From contig CAZMRK010000219.1 in assembly GCA_964568355.1 (NCBI GenBank), forward strand, positions 1 through 6,032: a stretch of 6,032 nucleotides of DNA, given 5' to 3'. The notes below the pieces were generated by a model. That model was not told the origin of the DNA, did no database searches, and was given only the letters and a program-made list of their open reading frames with translations. Shown here piece after piece: positions 5,193-6,032 of the stretch. A program made the translations under genes and the position numbers. Every line of letters starts with the position of its first letter. The first letter of the stretch is position 1. The stretch comes from JAJPJX01 sp964568355. GTDB lineage: Bacteria > Acidobacteriota > Terriglobia > Bryobacterales > Bryobacteraceae.

Positions 5193-6032
5193 TGCGGCCT
5201 GCCTATGACGTGCTGATTATCGGGTCCGGCTTCGGCGGAGCCATTCCGGCTATGCGCCTGGCCCGCGCTCAGCAGGCTGCCGGAAAGCCAGTCTCGGTCT
5301 GCGTGCTCGAACGGGGCAAGCGCTACAATCTCGGAGAATTTCCGCGCAATTTGGCGCGCGCCAAGGAGTGGTTCTGGCGCAACGAAGGGGAAAAAGGCTG
5401 GAACGGCCTGGTGGATTATCGGACCTTTCATAACATTGCCGTCGGCAGCGCATGTGGAGTCGGCGGCACCTCGCTGATCTATCTGGACGTGCAGATCAAC
5501 GCCTTCGACTCGGATTTCGAGCAGGGCAAAGCCGAGGGCTCGCCCCGCTGGCCGCAATCGGTAGGGGACTGGAAAGCCGAACTCGCGCCTTACTACCGGC
5601 GGCTGGAGGAGATGCTTCATCCCACCCCCATGCCCGAGCCCAATCTCAAGGCTCGTGCGTTGCAGGCGGGCGCGGCGGCCATCGGAGACGGCGCCCGCTT
5701 CCACTTGCTCGACCTGGCAATCTACTGGGGGCAGAATGGCAGCCAGCCCGGCGTGCTCCATCCCGATCCTTACGGCTGGGGCGGCCCACCGCAATTCGCG
5801 TGCTCCAACTGCGGCGAGTGCTTCATCGGCTGCAATACCCACTCCAAGAACACGCTGGACCTCAACTACGTGTGGTTCGCCGAGCGTGTCGGCGCGGAAG
5901 TCTACTCCCAGCACAAGGTCCTCTCCATCACGCCCGAGGACGGTGCCTATCGCATCGCGTTCCGAGACCTCCGATGGGGCTTCGAAGGCTCGGTGCTGGC
6001 CTCGAAGGTGATTGTGGCCGGCGGCTGCCTCG
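5192..6032 (+). CDS. GMC-family FAD oxidoreductase, cholesterol-oxidase-like, N-terminal half
   Basis: This is a flavoenzyme of the glucose-methanol-choline family, which oxidises alcohols; 280 codons are visible before the right edge. The family is usually 500-570 residues, so the substrate domain and the C-terminal catalytic His/Asn are outside the window. VLIIGSGFGGA (7-17) is the GxGxxG FAD loop, ending in the ribose-binding acid Glu40 (VLERGKRY, 38-45). VGSACGVGGTSLIY (84-97) is the second GMC signature. CSNCGECFIGC (204-214) puts cysteines at 204, 207, 210 and 214, followed by HSKNTLDLNY (217-226). From memory, ChoD-type enzymes of actinobacteria have a similar Cys-rich stretch before a KNTL-NY motif, so this belongs to that branch, not to secreted cholesterol oxidases. 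There is no signal peptide, so it is probably cytoplasmic or membrane-associated. The ATG overlaps the upstream stop by one base; GGGG (5180-5183) may be its ribosome site. The substrate is unknown; a sterol or other bulky alcohol is plausible. Confidence 0.93.
   Translation, partial: MRPAYDVLIIGSGFGGAIPAMRLARAQQAAGKPVSVCVLERGKRYNLGEFPRNLARAKEWFWRNEGEKGWNGLVDYRTFHNIAVGSACGVGGTSLIYLDVQINAFDSDFEQGKAEGSPRWPQSVGDWKAELAPYYRRLEEMLHPTPMPEPNLKARALQAGAAAIGDGARFHLLDLAIYWGQNGSQPGVLHPDPYGWGGPPQFACSNCGECFIGCNTHSKNTLDLNYVWFAERVGAEVYSQHKVLSITPEDGAYRIAFRDLRWGFEGSVLASKVIVAGGCL

Noticed and set aside
5075..5914. Minus-strand open frame of 279 codons opposite the GMC gene
   Set aside because: The plus strand encodes clear FAD-binding and GMC motifs; the antisense frame has no motif and overlaps the end of another coding gene.

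Overview
The window comes from a GC-rich bacterial chromosome (roughly 60% GC by eye) with Shine-Dalgarno-led, sigma70-type gene starts. There are no RNA genes, CRISPR arrays, transposases or other mobile-element traces. The lineage cannot be fixed from the sequence. The mix of an anchored envelope protein, a GMC-type flavoenzyme, a short-chain dehydrogenase and several small membrane proteins of unknown function would suit an environmental bacterium such as an acidobacterium or a proteobacterium, but that is a guess.

Layout. (1) Positions 1-572, minus strand: the N-terminal part of a membrane-anchored protein that runs off the left edge. (2) Positions 573-876: a divergent intergenic region with GTAC-rich palindromes and an extended -10 promoter facing right. 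(3) Positions 877-1815, plus strand: a 312-residue protein of unknown function with a beta-sandwich-like N-terminus. (4) Positions 1845-2759, minus strand: a complete short-chain dehydrogenase/reductase (SDR), convergent with the previous gene and separated from it by a 29-base gap holding a GC-only hairpin. (5) Positions 2760-2924: a compact divergent control region with a perfect TATAAT facing the SDR, a TTGACA-N16-GATAAT promoter facing right, and three GTAC palindromes between them. (6) Positions 2925-6032, plus strand: a tightly packed operon of four genes. These are a four-helix membrane protein (193 aa), a membrane-anchored lipocalin/AttH-CrtC-like protein (419 aa), a second four-helix membrane protein (130 aa), and a GMC oxidoreductase of the cholesterol-oxidase-like branch cut by the right edge.

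How the genes may work together. The four operon genes are separated by 1, 32 and -1 bases and share one strong promoter, so they are very probably made together. The SDR is transcribed from the other side of the same control region. Two redox enzymes that usually act on alcohols or ketones, a lipocalin-like protein that could hold a hydrophobic molecule, and two small integral membrane proteins suggest membrane-associated oxidation or modification of a lipid-like alcohol (sterol, terpenoid or similar). The enzyme families are clear from motifs. The shared pathway and its substrate are inference. The GMC enzyme carries a C-x2-C-x2-C-x3-C cysteine cluster, the most testable unusual feature of the module.
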